23,029 bases of DNA, taken from the NCBI GenBank assembly GCA_945882475.1, contig CAMCWJ010000005.1:1-23029 (forward strand), written 5' to 3'. The DNA is from Bifidobacterium breve. GTDB taxonomy: Bacteria > Actinomycetota > Actinomycetes > Mycobacteriales > Mycobacteriaceae. The number at the start of each line of letters is the position of its first letter. Positions within the stretch are counted from its first letter, which is position 1. Below the pieces are notes generated by a model. It was not told the origin of the DNA. It ran no database searches and saw nothing but the letters and a program-made list of their open reading frames with translations. Position numbers and translations under genes: made by a program. Below, one piece after another: positions 14,936 to 23,029 of this stretch.

Positions 14936-15256
14936 ATGGCGGAGGGTGCGCACCCGATGGCGGCGATCGGCTACAACGGCCAGCCGGTCCGGGTGCCGTT
15001 CCGGCAGGTGCGTCCTCCGATGCCGGTGCTGGTCGACCTCGTAGCGCTGTTTCCCCGCGAACCGCACCGCAGCGGCCGCTATCACCCGCACGGCTTGCAG
15101 CTGTCCAAAGTCGTCACCGGCACCCTCGGATGCTGGGGCCTGTGCGAAGAGGGCCAGTGGTGGGGTCTGGTCACCTATCGGATCACCTACGGCGCCCTGA
15201 GCAGGCCGGTCACGCACTGGGTTCCAGCCTGGACGCTGCGGCCCGCGCCGGGATGA
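14936..15256 (+). CDS. Conserved-looking hypothetical protein, 106 aa
   Basis: A small, probably cytosolic protein, rich in Trp, Pro and Gly, with no membrane segment or signal peptide. The C-terminal half (CWGLCEEGQWWGLVTYRITY, then THWVPAWTLRP) looks like a compact beta domain. I do not recognise a family with a known role. It is divergent from clpB, 169 bp away, and could share the stress-regulated promoter region. The ATG at 14936 has no clear ribosome site. A second in-frame ATG at 14957 is preceded by GGAGGG and may be the true start, giving 99 residues. It lies 40 bp ahead of the GAP-family gene on the same strand. Confidence 0.65.
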   Translation: MAEGAHPMAAIGYNGQPVRVPFRQVRPPMPVLVDLVALFPREPHRSGRYHPHGLQLSKVVTGTLGCWGLCEEGQWWGLVTYRITYGALSRPVTHWVPAWTLRPAPG

Positions 15257-15296
15257 AATCCGGTTCGCGCGCACTGCCCACTTTGGCTACGTTTCC

Positions 15297-15965
15297 GTGG
15301 TGAGCAATGAGGCCTTCGAACTCGCGGAGCTGATCCCGTTGGCGATGGTCATCGCACTGTCGCCATTCACGATCATCCCCGCCATCCTGATGCTGCACAC
15401 CCCGCGCCCACGGCCGACCAGCCTGGCGTTCCTGGCGGGATGGGTCGTCTCCATCGCCGGTATCACCGCCGCCTTCGTCGTCGCCTCCGACCTCGTCGGC
15501 AGCCTGAACGCGCAGCCCGGTTGGGCACCGTACCTGCGCATCGCCGTGGGCGTCGGACTGATCGGACTGGGCCTGTACCGCTGGTTCACCCGCAACCGCT
15601 CCGCGCACTCACCCAAGTGGATGACCGCGATGACGTCCATCGCGCCGGGGCGGGCCTTCCTGGCCGCGCTCGCGCTGACCGTCCTGAACTTCAAGGTTCT
15701 GTTGATGTGCGCCGCAGCGGGATTGGCGATCGGGAGTGCCGCACTCGGCACCGTCGGCTCCTGGCAGGCGGTCGCTTTGTTCACCGTGTTCGCGGCATCC
15801 TCGGTGGCGCTGCCGGTACTGGCGTATCAGATCGCCGGCGAGAAACTGGACGGCCCACTGAACCGCATCAAGGACTGGATGCAGTCCAATCACGGCGCGT
15901 TGATCGGCGCCATCCTCCTCCTGCTCGGTCTGGCACTGCTGTACAAGGGAATTCACAGTCTGTAG
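15297..15965 (+). CDS. GAP/Sap family membrane protein (lipid-addressing protein)
   Basis: A 222-residue integral membrane protein with about six hydrophobic helices, starting with an ELIPLAMVIALSPFTIIPAI segment typical of the GAP (glycopeptidolipid addressing protein) / Sap family. In mycobacteria, members help deliver glycopeptidolipids or sulfolipids to the cell surface. The cargo of this copy is unknown, and no glycolipid synthesis genes lie next to it. A candidate cargo could be looked for among the carotenoid glycoside esters predicted here, but that is speculation. The start is GTG at 15297 or 15300. The stop codon lies inside a 19-bp duplication. Confidence 0.82.
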   Translation: MVSNEAFELAELIPLAMVIALSPFTIIPAILMLHTPRPRPTSLAFLAGWVVSIAGITAAFVVASDLVGSLNAQPGWAPYLRIAVGVGLIGLGLYRWFTRNRSAHSPKWMTAMTSIAPGRAFLAALALTVLNFKVLLMCAAAGLAIGSAALGTVGSWQAVALFTVFAASSVALPVLAYQIAGEKLDGPLNRIKDWMQSNHGALIGAILLLLGLALLYKGIHSL

Positions 15966-15988
15966 GTCTGGAATTCACAGTCTGTAGG
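15948..15988. repeat. 19-bp direct repeat, period 22, duplicating a stop codon
   Basis: GGAATTCACAGTCTGTAGG occurs at 15948-15966 and 15970-15988, with 3 bp between. The first copy encodes the last residues and the TAG stop (15963-15965) of the GAP-family gene; the second copy repeats the same bases downstream of the stop. It is the same kind of junction duplication as at the clpB stop. Confidence 0.9.
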
Positions 15989-16064
15989 CATCGGTGACCT
16001 TCGCCCCTTCCGCGGCCCGGATCTGCGTACGATCCTCGTAGCGGGACTCCGGGGAGGGGTTCAT

Positions 16065-16091
16065 ATGACGATGGGGATCGCATGACGATGG
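16065..16091. repeat. 10-bp direct repeat duplicating a start codon
   Basis: ATGACGATGG occurs at 16065-16074 and 16082-16091 (period 17). A strong GGGGAGGGG ribosome site lies 5 bp ahead of the first ATG. That ATG reads MTMGIA and then TGA, and the TGA overlaps the second ATG as ATGA. The ribosome site therefore now serves a 6-codon mini-ORF that is coupled to the 79-aa gene. Confidence 0.8.
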
Positions 16092-16321
16092 CCGGGGCGG
16101 CTGCCGAGATCGACGCCATCGCGTGGCAGTTTCTCGCATCGCCGTACACCCGTCGCGACTACTGGGATTGGTCCCTGGAACGCCGTATCGACGCCTACCT
16201 TCGCCATCTCGGCCGCACCGACATCCTCAACGATGGCTCGGCCTACACCGAGATGGTCGATCGGGTGATGGCCAACATCGCCCGCGCCCGGCGCGACGGA
16301 GTTCTCAACCAACAGCGCTGA
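16082..16321 (+). CDS. Small hypothetical protein, 79 aa
   Basis: A short, soluble, probably helical protein with many charged and aromatic residues (YTRRDYWDWSLERRIDAYLR) and no signal or membrane segment. I do not recognise its family. Support for it being real comes from the protein-like composition, the strong GGGGAGGGG site at its 5' end, and translational coupling by ATGA to a 6-codon mini-ORF made by a duplication. It lies 116 bp after the GAP-family gene and just ahead of the aldose epimerase-like gene on the same strand. Confidence 0.6.
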   Translation: MTMAGAAAEIDAIAWQFLASPYTRRDYWDWSLERRIDAYLRHLGRTDILNDGSAYTEMVDRVMANIARARRDGVLNQQR

Positions 16322-16394
16322 GCGCGCTGAGTCAGGCGCTGCGGGCGCTTGGTCCCCGGCTGGTGCGTCATGGCACAATCCGACACTGGCCCAG

Positions 16395-17285
16395 CTGCCC
16401 TCGATCGTCCTGAAAGACCCCTCCTCCGCCCTCGTCGCGACTTTCATCCCGTCGGCGGGCATGGTGTGCACGTCGTTGACCGACGACGGGGTCGAGTTGC
16501 TCGGCCAGCGTCGCGGCCTTCAGGCCTATCTCAAGACCGGTAAGACCATGGGCATCCCGATTCTCTACCCGTGGGCGAACCGGTTGAGCGCCAACGGCTA
16601 CGGCGTCGACGGCGGTGCGGTGACGCTGACACCCGGTGTCGGCGGGGTGCGCTCCGATGAGCACGGGCTGGTGATCCACGGGGTGCTGGCGGCCTACCCG
16701 GGGTGGCTGGTCAAGCAGTCCGAGAACAAGCTCACCGCCGACCTCGACTTCGGCGGCCAGCCGCGACTGTTGACCAGCTTTCCGTTCCCCCACGTCGTCA
16801 CACTCGACATCACCCTTGCCAACCGGGCGCTGACGATTGAGACCACAGTCACGCCGACCACATCCGCATCGGTGCCCCTGTGCTTCGGCTACCACCCGTA
16901 CCTGCGGATCCCGGACGTTCCCCGGTCGCAGTGGCGGCTGGAGACCCCGCCGCTGCGCCACCTACCGGTGGACAACTGGGGCATCCCCAGCGGCGCTACC
17001 GAGTCGTGGCCGGCATTGTCGGAGGAATTGGGCGAGCGAACATTCGACGACGGCTTCGACGAAGTACCCCAGGGTGGGACCTTCGCGCTCTCCGGCGGCG
17101 GCCGCCGCATCGAGGTGATCTTCGGATCCGGTTACCCGGCTGCGCAGATCTTCGCACCCGCCAACGACGACGTGGTGGGCATCGAACCGATGACGGCCCC
17201 GACCAACGCCCTGCGCAAGGGCGGCTACCGGGTCGCGGTGCCGGGACGTCCCGCCTCGGCGACCTTCACGATCCGCGTCAGCTAG
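16395..17285 (+). CDS. Aldose 1-epimerase family protein; 5' end uncertain
   Basis: A galactose-mutarotase-fold protein of about 297 residues. Members interconvert the anomers of aldoses or of hexose 6-phosphates. Family features are the GIPILYPWANRLS motif with its substrate-binding Asn-Arg, VIHG, the catalytic-region FGYHPYLRIP with His, and GIEPMTAPTNALRKG with the catalytic Glu. The sugar is not predictable. The N-terminus is a problem: conserved sequence (LPSIVLKDPSSALVATFIP) extends upstream of the first in-frame ATG (16461), but no in-frame ATG, GTG or TTG precedes it. An ATG at 16370 in another frame would join after a one-base shift. The coordinate given is an in-frame CTG. The gene is convergent with hspR, 12 bp away. 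Confidence 0.8.
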   Translation: MPSIVLKDPSSALVATFIPSAGMVCTSLTDDGVELLGQRRGLQAYLKTGKTMGIPILYPWANRLSANGYGVDGGAVTLTPGVGGVRSDEHGLVIHGVLAAYPGWLVKQSENKLTADLDFGGQPRLLTSFPFPHVVTLDITLANRALTIETTVTPTTSASVPLCFGYHPYLRIPDVPRSQWRLETPPLRHLPVDNWGIPSGATESWPALSEELGERTFDDGFDEVPQGGTFALSGGGRRIEVIFGSGYPAAQIFAPANDDVVGIEPMTAPTNALRKGGYRVAVPGRPASATFTIRVS

Positions 17286-17297
17286 CTCGCGGAGCGG

Positions 17298-17672
17298 CTA
17301 CCGGCGGGGCTTCCACACCACCACCGCAGTGCTCTTGGGCAGTACGGCAAGATCACGGCGGGGCCTGCTGCGCATCAATTCCTCGGTCATCTCCTGCACG
17401 CGGGACTGCAGCGCCTCGACCTGATTGGACAACTCGATGATGCGCTTGATCCCGGCGAGGTTGACGCCCTCGTCCTGGGACAGACGCTGGATCTCGCGCA
17501 GCAACTCGACGTCGTGCTCGGAGTAGCGCCGGCCGCCGCCGGCGCTGCGCTCCGGGCTCACCAGACCCAGGCGGTCGTAGGTCCGCAAGGTCTGTGCGTG
17601 CATTCCCGACAACTCGGCCGCGACCGAGATCAGAAAGGTCCGGCTGACGTGCGGGTCACCGGCGGCACTCAT
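17298..17672 (-). CDS. hspR: HspR, MerR-type heat-shock repressor
   Basis: A 124-residue MerR-family repressor that binds HAIR operators and, in actinobacteria, uses DnaK as co-repressor. The helix-turn-helix and wing are seen as SVAAELSGMHAQTLRTYDRL followed by GLVSPERSAGGGRRYSEHDV, then a coiled-coil dimerisation helix (residues about 80-105). The C-terminus ends AVVVWKPRR, as in mycobacterial HspR. The start at 17672 overlaps the dnaJ stop as ATGA. It is the last gene of dnaK-grpE-dnaJ-hspR, so it controls its own expression. HAIR-like sites are present ahead of both dnaK and clpB. Confidence 0.96.
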   Translation of the reverse strand: MSAAGDPHVSRTFLISVAAELSGMHAQTLRTYDRLGLVSPERSAGGGRRYSEHDVELLREIQRLSQDEGVNLAGIKRIIELSNQVEALQSRVQEMTEELMRSRPRRDLAVLPKSTAVVVWKPRR

Positions 17673-18847
17673 GGCCGGTTGCCCGCCCAGCCCGCGCGCG
17701 GATCGAAACCACCGGAACGTTCGGCGGCGGCGTAGGCCTCCAGCGCCTCCAGTGCCTCGCCCTCGAGCTTCGGCGGAACGGCGACCTTGACCGTGACGAG
17801 CAGGTCACCCTGGCCGCCGCTGCGCTTAGGCACGCCACGCCCACGCACCCGCAGGATGCGGCCGTCGGCGGTACCCTTGGGCACCTTCACGCCGACCTTG
17901 CCGTCCAGAGTCGGCACCGAAAGCGTTGTACCCAAGGCCAATTCGCTGAAACTCACCGGGACCGTCACGGTCAGGTCATCACCGTTTCGGGCGAAAACCT
18001 TGTCTGGGCGCACATGCACGGTGACGTAGAGATCTCCCGACGGGGCGCCGCGAAGTCCGGCCTCGCCTTGCCCGGCCAACCGGATGCGCTTGCCATCCTC
18101 GACCCCCGGGGGGATCCGGACGTTGATGGTGCGAGTACGGGTGGTCACTCCGGTGCCCCGGCATTCGTCGCAGGGGTTCTCGATGATCGATCCGCTCCCC
18201 CGGCAGTCACTGCACGGTTCAGAGAAGCCGAACGCACCCTGGTTGCTGCTGATCACACCCGCGCCGTTGCAGCTCGCGCACACCTTGGGGCTGGTGCCCG
18301 GACGGGCCCCGCTGCCATGGCAATTCGTGCACGGGGCAGGACTGGTCAGCCGCAGGGGCATGGCCACCCCCTGGGTGGCCTCGTGGAATTCGAGTTCGGT
18401 CTCGGTCTCCAGATCATTGCCCCGGCGCGGACGGCTGGTGCGCGGCGCGGCACCACCTCGGCCGAACAATCCGCCGAACAGGTCGCCGATGTTGGCCCCG
18501 CCGTCCTGCCCGGCCGCTCCGAACAGGTCGTTGAGGTTGAATCCGCCTGCATCCGAGCTGAATCCACCACCGTCGCCGCCGCTGAAACGGCGGCCGAAGC
18601 CGCCCCCGCCGGCAAACAGGCGCCTGGTCTCGTCGTACTCCTTGCGCTTGGCCGGGTCCAGCAGCACGTCCTTGGCCTCGCCGACCGCTTTGTACCTGTC
18701 CTCGGCCGCCGGATTGTTGGGGTTGCGGTCAGGATGGTTCTCGGCGAGAAGCTTTCGGGCGACCCGTTTGATCTCGTCGTCCTTGGCGTCGGAGGAGACG
18801 CCGAGCACCTTGTAGAAGTCCTTCTCAACCCATTCCCGTTGAACCAT
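17669..18847 (-). CDS. dnaJ1: DnaJ co-chaperone (Hsp40, DnaJ1)
   Basis: The J-domain co-chaperone that delivers unfolded proteins to DnaK and stimulates its ATPase. The protein is 392 residues. The J-domain is N-terminal with HPD at 38-40. A Gly/Phe-rich linker follows (about 78-130). The zinc region has four CxxCxGxG repeats (CTNCHGSG, CASCNGAG, CSDCRGSG, CDECRGTG), then the C-terminal substrate-binding domains. It closely matches remembered M. tuberculosis DnaJ1, starting with the shared MVQREWVEKDFYKVLGVSSD-type N-terminus. It lies 20 bp after grpE and overlaps hspR by 4 bp. Confidence 0.97.
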   Translation of the reverse strand: MVQREWVEKDFYKVLGVSSDAKDDEIKRVARKLLAENHPDRNPNNPAAEDRYKAVGEAKDVLLDPAKRKEYDETRRLFAGGGGFGRRFSGGDGGGFSSDAGGFNLNDLFGAAGQDGGANIGDLFGGLFGRGGAAPRTSRPRRGNDLETETELEFHEATQGVAMPLRLTSPAPCTNCHGSGARPGTSPKVCASCNGAGVISSNQGAFGFSEPCSDCRGSGSIIENPCDECRGTGVTTRTRTINVRIPPGVEDGKRIRLAGQGEAGLRGAPSGDLYVTVHVRPDKVFARNGDDLTVTVPVSFSELALGTTLSVPTLDGKVGVKVPKGTADGRILRVRGRGVPKRSGGQGDLLVTVKVAVPPKLEGEALEALEAYAAAERSGGFDPRAGWAGNRP

Positions 18848-18867
18848 GCCGCGTCACCTCCTTGCCA

Positions 18868-19496
18868 CTACTGATCTGATTCTGCGTTCTGATCCACCGC
18901 AACGGCGTCGACCACGCCGACGAGTGCATGCCGCAGCACCTGGTCGCCAAGCCGGTAGCCCCGCCGCATGACGTGCCCGATCACCGGATGCGAGCCGTCG
19001 CCCTCGTGCTGGACGGCCTCGTGCAGCGATGGATCGAAATCCTCGCCCTCGGCGCCGAAGCCCATCAGACCGAGTCCGGTGAGTACCGCCGCGAGCTTGT
19101 CGGCCACCGCTTTGAGTGGGCTGGCTTCCAGATCGCCGTGGCCGCGCGCTCGCTCGAGATCATCGAGCACCGGCAGCAACTGGATGACAACCCCTGCCTT
19201 GGCACGTTCGCCGGCCGACTCCTGGTCGCGCAGTGCGCGCTTGCGGTAGTTGGCGAAGTCGGCCTGCACCCGCTGCAGATCGCCCAGCAGTTCGGCGGCC
19301 TTGTCGGCCTCCTCCGGCGACTCTCCCGGGAAGGCCCCCGGCGCCGACCCACTGGGGGCCGGGCCGGGTCCATATCCCGAGTCGCTTCGCTCCTGCCCGC
19401 CGAATCCCTCGCGCCCTTCACCGGTCTGCGGATCGATGCGTCGCGTGTCGGTGACGGTCACCGGTTCGTCGCGATCCTGATCGCTGTCCGGAGGGG

Positions 19497-19500
<4 letters not shown>
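18868..19500 (-). CDS. grpE: GrpE nucleotide exchange factor
   Basis: Releases ADP from DnaK and so resets the chaperone cycle. The protein is 210 residues. The first ~60 are a disordered acidic, Gly- and Pro-rich tail. Next comes the long dimeric coiled coil with the family hallmark RVQADFANYRKRA, and then the C-terminal beta domain (FDPSLHEAVQHEGDG, VMRRGYRLGDQVLRHALV). The last ~15 residues are acidic. The ATG at 19500 overlaps the dnaK stop by 4 bp (ATGA), so dnaK and grpE are translationally coupled. dnaJ follows after 20 bp. Confidence 0.96.
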
Positions 19501-21347
<1,847 letters not shown>

Positions 21348-21364
21348 GGTGTATTCCTCCTGCT

Positions 21365-21399
21365 AGATGTTTCTCTGGAACGAGATGTTTCTCTGGAAC
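21365..21399. repeat. 17-bp direct repeat, period 18, in the dnaK leader
   Basis: AGATGTTTCTCTGGAAC occurs at 21365-21381 and 21383-21399, separated by one base. On the minus strand this doubles a GTTCCAGAGAAACATCT segment in the dnaK 5' leader, just ahead of the ribosome site. It does not disturb the site or the HAIR-like operators. It may add to leader structure, but no role can be shown. Confidence 0.9.
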
Positions 21400-21405
21400 T
21401 GCTGA

Positions 21406-21426
21406 TCTGAGCGACCTAGACTCAAG
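21406..21426. promoter_or_regulatory. HAIR-like HspR operator, dnaK-proximal
   Basis: TCTGAGC, 7 bp (GACCTAG), then ACTCAAG. The right half is a perfect match to the HspR-associated inverted repeat, and the left half matches 4 of 7. It lies 59 bp upstream of the dnaK start and 54 bp (centre to centre) from a second copy. Confidence 0.65.
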
Positions 21427-21459
21427 CTTGCTGGAGGCAGGCCTCCCTGTCAACCAACA

Positions 21460-21480
21460 GTTGAGCCTGGGTCACTCAAG
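21460..21480. promoter_or_regulatory. HAIR-like HspR operator, dnaK-distal
   Basis: GTTGAGC, 7 bp (CTGGGTC), then ACTCAAG. The right half is perfect, and the left half matches 5 of 7 of CTTGAGT. On the minus strand a TTGACA (21447-21452) lies between the two operators and could be the -35 of a housekeeping dnaK promoter, although no good -10 was seen. Two sites about five helical turns apart suit cooperative HspR binding. Confidence 0.75.
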
Positions 21481-21493
21481 TATCGGAACAGGT

Positions 21494-21519
21494 AACCGCA
21501 GGAATACCGGTTTTGTTCC
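21494..21519 (-). promoter_or_regulatory. SigH/SigE-like promoter for dnaK
   Basis: On the minus strand GGAACA (21519-21514), 16 bp, then GGTT (21497-21494) fits the GGAAC/sGTT pattern of SigH-type promoters. dnaK is a known SigH target in M. tuberculosis. It lies just upstream of the distal HAIR-like site. The match is short and unverified. Confidence 0.45.
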
Positions 21520-21549
21520 CTGCGCCCCGCCAGGCACCTTCTGCACCGA

Positions 21550-21555
21550 TATTCT
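21550..21555 (+). promoter_or_regulatory. Candidate -10 box for a leaderless TetR-family transcript
   Basis: TATTCT fits the mycobacterial TAnnnT -10 pattern. Only 6 bases separate it from the ATG at 21562, which would put the transcript start at or near the start codon. No Shine-Dalgarno sequence is visible in the bases before the ATG, which agrees with leaderless translation. No -35 is recognisable. Confidence 0.4.
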
Positions 21556-21561
21556 CCGCTG

Positions 21562-22158
21562 ATGTCCTCTCCCACCCGCTGGGCCGGTGTGCCCGCCGCG
21601 GAGCGAGTCGCGCTGCGCCGGGCGCTGCTCGTGCAGACCGCCTACGACCTGTTCGGACGGGGCGGCGAGGCGGAGGTGGCGGTCCGGTCGGTCTGCCGGG
21701 CGGCGAACCTGAACCACCGCTACTTCTATGAGAGCTTCGAATCCGTCGACGAACTGCTCGGAGCGGTGTACGACCACGTGTACGGGGACCTGCGCAGGGC
21801 GCTGCGCACGGCCACTTTCGAGGAACCCGAGGACCGGTTGCGGCTGCGGGCCGGGATCGCCGCCGTCCTGGACTTCAGCTCGGCCGACCGGCGACGCGGC
21901 GAGATCCTGTTCACCGGCGCACCCATCAACCCGGTCCTGGTGGCCCGCCGTGCAGCGGCCCAGCAGGAACTGCGGCAGTACATATTTTGGGTTCGCCAGC
22001 GTGCCGATGCCGAATCCGACCGGATGACCGCCGAGGTCATGGCCGCGATCTGCGCCGGGGCTACCTTCGAACTCAACCAGCAGTGGCTGGCCGGCACCCT
22101 CGGCGACGACCTTGATGCCGTCATCGAACGGGCGGTGCAGATCCTGGTTCCGGACTAG
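21562..22158 (+). CDS. TetR family transcriptional regulator
   Basis: A 198-residue regulator. The N-terminal DNA-binding domain contains a helix-turn-helix at about 39-58 (VAVRSVCRAANLNHRYFYES), with the aromatic YFYESF typical of TetR recognition helices, then a helical ligand-binding domain. The ligand and target genes are unknown. It is divergent from dnaK with a 214-bp shared upstream region that holds HAIR-like sites and SigH-like elements, so its own expression may change under heat shock. No convincing long palindromic operator was found there. It faces the amidohydrolase gene across a hairpin. Confidence 0.9.
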   Translation: MSSPTRWAGVPAAERVALRRALLVQTAYDLFGRGGEAEVAVRSVCRAANLNHRYFYESFESVDELLGAVYDHVYGDLRRALRTATFEEPEDRLRLRAGIAAVLDFSSADRRRGEILFTGAPINPVLVARRAAAQQELRQYIFWVRQRADAESDRMTAEVMAAICAGATFELNQQWLAGTLGDDLDAVIERAVQILVPD

Positions 22159-22203
22159 GCGATCCGGCGCCCGTGCCGGGCATCGCGCGCCACGCACTCC
22201 CCG

Positions 22204-22229
22204 GCGCGCGCCAGCCACGTGGCGCGCGC
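22204..22229. terminator. GC-rich hairpin between convergent genes
   Basis: GCGCGCGCCA and TGGCGCGCGC form a perfect 10-bp stem around the 6-base loop GCCACG. It lies in the 132-bp gap between the convergent TetR and amidohydrolase genes, 45 bp past the TetR stop. No U-tract follows on either strand, as is common for mycobacterial terminators. It can act in both directions. Confidence 0.6.
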
Positions 22230-22290
22230 GACACGGCCACCCTGGCTGTTGTTGTGCTCATCTACTGACGCTCCCCCTTGTGGTGTCTGA

Positions 22291-23029
22291 TCACGCCGTA
22301 TGCACTGCGGTGCCGTCCAGATAGGTTGCGAGGACTTCGATCTCACGCACCGCATCAGGATCGTTCTCGTGGCCCAGCGGGTCATCGGTGAGGATCACGA
22401 AATCCGCAGCCTTGCCGGCGGCGAGGGAACCGACAAGGCCGTCGCTGTGGCACATCCACGCCGCGTCGATAGTGCTGCCCCGTAATGCCTGCGCCACCGG
22501 AACACGTTCGGCTGCGTTGAGCACGTCGCCGCCGTCGGCGATCGTCCGGGCCGCCGCGGTCGCGACATAGCTGAGCGGGCCGATGGGCGAGACCGAGTAG
22601 TCGCAGTGGAAGCTGGCGCGCAGCGCGGCCTTCACCGCCGAACCGTAGCGGTCGAGCAGTTGGGCGCGCTGCACGCCAAGGATCTCGTCGCGCATCACCT
22701 TGCCCCAGAGTCGGACGTGGTTCATCAGGAAACTCGGGGTGATGCCGAGGGCGGCCATGGCGGCGATGTGTTCGTCGTGCAACAGCGAGGAGTGCTCGGT
22801 GCGGTGCCGCTTGCCGGCATCCCAGGCCGGCAGTTTCGCGGTGACGGCGAATGCCGCCATCACCATGTCCAGCGCCGCGTCCCCGTTGGCGTGACACATG
22901 ATCGGCCAACCCGCCTCGACGGTGTGAGCGAAATTCGTCGCCAACTGCTCAGCAGTGAAGTTCGGCGCGCCGCGGGTATCGCGGCCGAGATAGTCCTCCC
23001 GCAGATAACCGGTGTAGCCCTGGTTCGAT
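22291..23029 (-). CDS. Amidohydrolase family protein (YtcJ-like), 5' end outside window
   Basis: The C-terminal part (about 245 residues) of a metal-dependent amidohydrolase of the YtcJ-like branch (amidohydrolase_3). Typical features are the metal-site HANGDAALDMVMAAF, RTEHSSLLHDEHIAAMAALG, the catalytic-region SFHCDYSVSPIGPL with an Asp, and the C-terminal GSLAAGKAADFVILTDDPL, which closes the beta-sandwich domain. Members hydrolyse amide or ester bonds in varied small molecules, and the substrate is unknown. The reading frame continues open to the window edge (SNQGYTGYLREDYLGRDTRG), so the start and the N-terminal metal ligands lie outside. It is convergent with the TetR gene. Confidence 0.9.
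   Translation of the reverse strand, partial: SNQGYTGYLREDYLGRDTRGAPNFTAEQLATNFAHTVEAGWPIMCHANGDAALDMVMAAFAVTAKLPAWDAGKRHRTEHSSLLHDEHIAAMAALGITPSFLMNHVRLWGKVMRDEILGVQRAQLLDRYGSAVKAALRASFHCDYSVSPIGPLSYVATAAARTIADGGDVLNAAERVPVAQALRGSTIDAAWMCHSDGLVGSLAAGKAADFVILTDDPLGHENDPDAVREIEVLATYLDGTAVHTA

Noticed and set aside
21485..21512. GGAACA-N18-GGTT on the plus strand, a possible SigH-type promoter for the TetR gene
   Set aside because: The spacing is longer than usual and it overlaps the better minus-strand element; the TATTCT near the ATG explains TetR transcription more simply.

Overview
The window is high-GC DNA from a mycobacterium or close relative (Mycobacteriaceae). The evidence is a block of genes recognisable from the Mycobacterium tuberculosis chromosome: the DUF3151 gene (Rv0360c-like), a membrane protein (Rv0361-like), fba (Rv0363c), a DedA protein (Rv0364-like), a GH76 protein (Rv0365c-like), a SpoU methyltransferase (Rv0380c-like), pyrE (Rv0382c), an Rv0383c-like protein, clpB (Rv0384c), and the dnaK-grpE-dnaJ1-hspR operon (Rv0350-Rv0353). 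These assignments come from remembered protein sequences, not from a search. Pigment genes absent from that block in M. tuberculosis point to an environmental, possibly pigmented species.

Layout. 1-2379: DUF3151 (-), membrane protein (+), fba (-). About 2581-7262: four tightly overlapping plus-strand genes for a CrtC-type carotenoid 1,2-hydratase, a GT2 glycosyltransferase, a PlsC-type acyltransferase and a CrtI/CrtD-type desaturase. 7259-7900: a dedA gene that overlaps the last of these. 7902-9687: GH76 and SpoU methyltransferase (-). 9723-10142: cupin (+). 10113-14766: clpB, Rv0383c-like, SDR and pyrE, all on the minus strand and probably co-transcribed in that order. 14936-17285: four plus-strand genes (106-aa hypothetical, GAP/Sap membrane protein, 79-aa hypothetical, aldose epimerase-like). 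17298-21347: dnaK-grpE-dnaJ-hspR (-). 21562-22158: TetR regulator (+). 22291 to the right edge: amidohydrolase (-), with its 5' end cut off.

How the genes work together. The heat-shock genes form one HspR circuit. hspR is the last gene of the dnaK operon, and HAIR-like operators (CTTGAGT-N7-ACTCAAG type) lie upstream of both dnaK (two) and clpB (one, overlapping a SigH/SigE-like promoter). The crt-like cassette holds exactly the activities needed to hydrate, desaturate, glycosylate and acylate one end of a carotenoid, so it probably makes a carotenoid glycoside ester of the phleixanthophyll-ester kind. No carotenoid backbone genes (crtE, crtB, crtY) are in the window.

The most unusual sequence-level pattern is a series of short perfect tandem duplications (10-21 bp, period 17-27) that sit at gene ends. 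Several copy a start or stop codon, and two create a mini-ORF joined to the real gene by ATGA. No tRNA, rRNA, CRISPR array, insertion sequence or phage gene was seen.
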